Positions 62,701 through 64,000 of a stretch of 64,000 nucleotides of DNA are shown here, in pieces; positions within the stretch are counted from its first letter, which is position 1; every line of letters starts with the position of its first letter. The translations under genes and the position numbers were made by a program. The notes beneath the pieces were generated by a model that worked only from the letters and a program-made list of their open reading frames with translations, ran no database searches and was not told the DNA's origin. This DNA is from Otis tarda (Eukaryota; Chordata; Aves; Otidiformes; Otididae): assembly GCA_026413225.1 (NCBI GenBank), contig CM048553.1, positions 133,950,190 to 134,014,189 on the forward strand, in the 5' to 3' direction.

Positions 62701-64000
62701 ACCTGATTGTGTATGCAAGTATTTGAATATAAGACAATTATTATCAACTCACATTCTTAGCTAGATATCCTCCCCCCTGTTATTGTTAGCTGAGCAAGAG
62801 ATAGTACATTTATTTCTGCTGGAAGAAATTGTTACTTAGTTTTTCTGGCAGATTGTATCTGGCTTCTTCCTCAGCCGCAGGTGAGGAGAACACTAGTAAC
62901 GACCCTCTCATACTGCCCATAGAAAGAGCATCGACACTGAGATAGCCCATTTTATTCAATATTTGGTTTATTCAATTATCATTGTATTATGTTATTTGAT
63001 TAATAATATATTATGCAATAATTATTATATTAAATTATTCACTGTATCTGTAATGGGAGTCAAAAGGGACAGAACCTCACAGAAGTCCCTATATTGCATT
63101 GGAACTCACTAAATACACTATGTGGATAGCTTTAGTAGAGATTACTTTCAAACTTCACTACTCTTCTGTCTTGGTAATTTGTCTTTGCTTCACTTCCAAA
63201 CAGGAATTTTACATAACAGTGCCGAAGTGTCTGAGCTATGTGAAGATTTACATCTCAGTGCTACTAATTTTATATGCAATTTAGGCTTCTAAGTAACTTA
63301 AATGATTTTGATAAAACCTGTCTTTTTCTTCCATGTGTTTGTGGGTTGTATTTTGCTACCAAGAGAAAAATATAATCAGTAAGGTCTGTAGTTTAATATA
63401 TAAAAAAATAAACCTCTGCAATAACACCTGAGAATTTGTATAGCAGGGCTAGATCTCATTATTTCAGCCATTCTTACTATTTTTGCTTTTCGGTCCTCAA
63501 GTTCATTTAAAGCAGTTGGAGTATGAGACAAAAAAAAAGGTGTGTTCTGATTTTCTAATTTACCAGTTCACCAGTGCAGACTTCATAGACTCACTGCCTT
63601 CAAAGTAATGGAGTGGAATTCAATATACGTTGTATCTTCTTTTAAAAGGGATATAAATAGCATGAAACCCATATTTTGCCTGTTTCTGATGCTCGTATTT
63701 CAAAAACCTGCACAGCAGGACAGATAGCATCAGTCCACACAAAGTAACATAGCTCCTTATGTACTGTTTCAGAAGAAATATATAGTATGGCAAGACTCCT
63801 TCCAGATTTAAAACTAGGTAAAGTGGTTTTTAAAAATGATATGAATGAATGTGAGACTATTGATAAAAGTCTACAGAGAAGCACCTTGCAAGGATGTACT
63901 CTGAATTATTTGGTTCAGCATATTCATTAATTTTGCGTATGTTACATGACGAACAACTTCTATAGAAAACTATGGGCACAAGATCTTCCACCCCAAATGA
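56751..64000. other. AT-rich unique DNA, no gene seen
   Basis: About 7 kb with no recognised repeat and few open frames (none over 81 codons; the block 57000-62290 has none listed above 60 codons). Minor items: an ATT-rich tract at about 57857-57921, a small hairpin at 58838-58858 (arms ACTACCTG and CAGGTAGT), a purine tract at about 61686-61742, and a very AT-rich stretch at about 62950-63050. Confidence 0.6.

Overview
The window looks like euchromatic, AT-rich, gene-poor DNA from a bird, either intergenic or inside a very long intron. The organism call rests on the repeats. Several CR1 LINE copies carry the avian-type ATTCTATG-repeat 3' end, and there are solo LTRs of the bird class III (ERVL-like) type. 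There are no Alu, L1 or other mammalian repeats. I find no intact host protein-coding gene, no tRNA or rRNA gene and no CRISPR array. Apart from the CR1 relics, the open frames longer than 60 codons look like chance openings or lie inside LTRs.

Layout. 1-10310: unique AT-rich DNA with an ORF-dense island of unknown origin (about 2041-3125) and one small fold-back fossil (6486-6564). 10311-11444: a 1.13 kb LTR. 11445-19043: unique DNA with one exon-like segment bounded by splice-site matches (13727-13839), a TA-rich microsatellite (16259-16330) and two copies of an unassigned ~120 bp direct repeat (17296-17417 and 18162-18286). 19044-19673: a solo LTR with a clean 5 bp target duplication. 19679-25493: unique DNA, a diverged repeat pair, a CR1 tail and a strong hairpin. 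25494-26419: two CR1 pieces in opposite orientation. 26420-34161: unique DNA. 34162-34420: a CR1 tail, followed by a CAC/CAT repeat and a T run. 34421-41617: unique DNA. 41618-42040: an older solo LTR. 43692-47142: a nested complex in which one antisense CR1 is split by three LTR pieces. 49075-50862: a sense CR1 relic with endonuclease, reverse transcriptase and C-terminal parts, itself interrupted by a short antisense CR1 tail. 55797-56750: a long antisense CR1. 56751-64000: unique AT-rich DNA.

Nothing here works as a gene system. What can be read is history: CR1 copies inserted first, LTRs landed on them, and recombination or deletion trimmed the result. Every CR1 copy is 5' truncated, and the reverse transcriptase regions have lost catalytic motifs. 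I did not find a previously undescribed functional system. The best leads are the unassigned direct-repeat pair, the ORF island at 2-3 kb, the opposed-LTR junction on a 16 bp palindrome, and a few perfect palindromes and hairpins in otherwise plain DNA.
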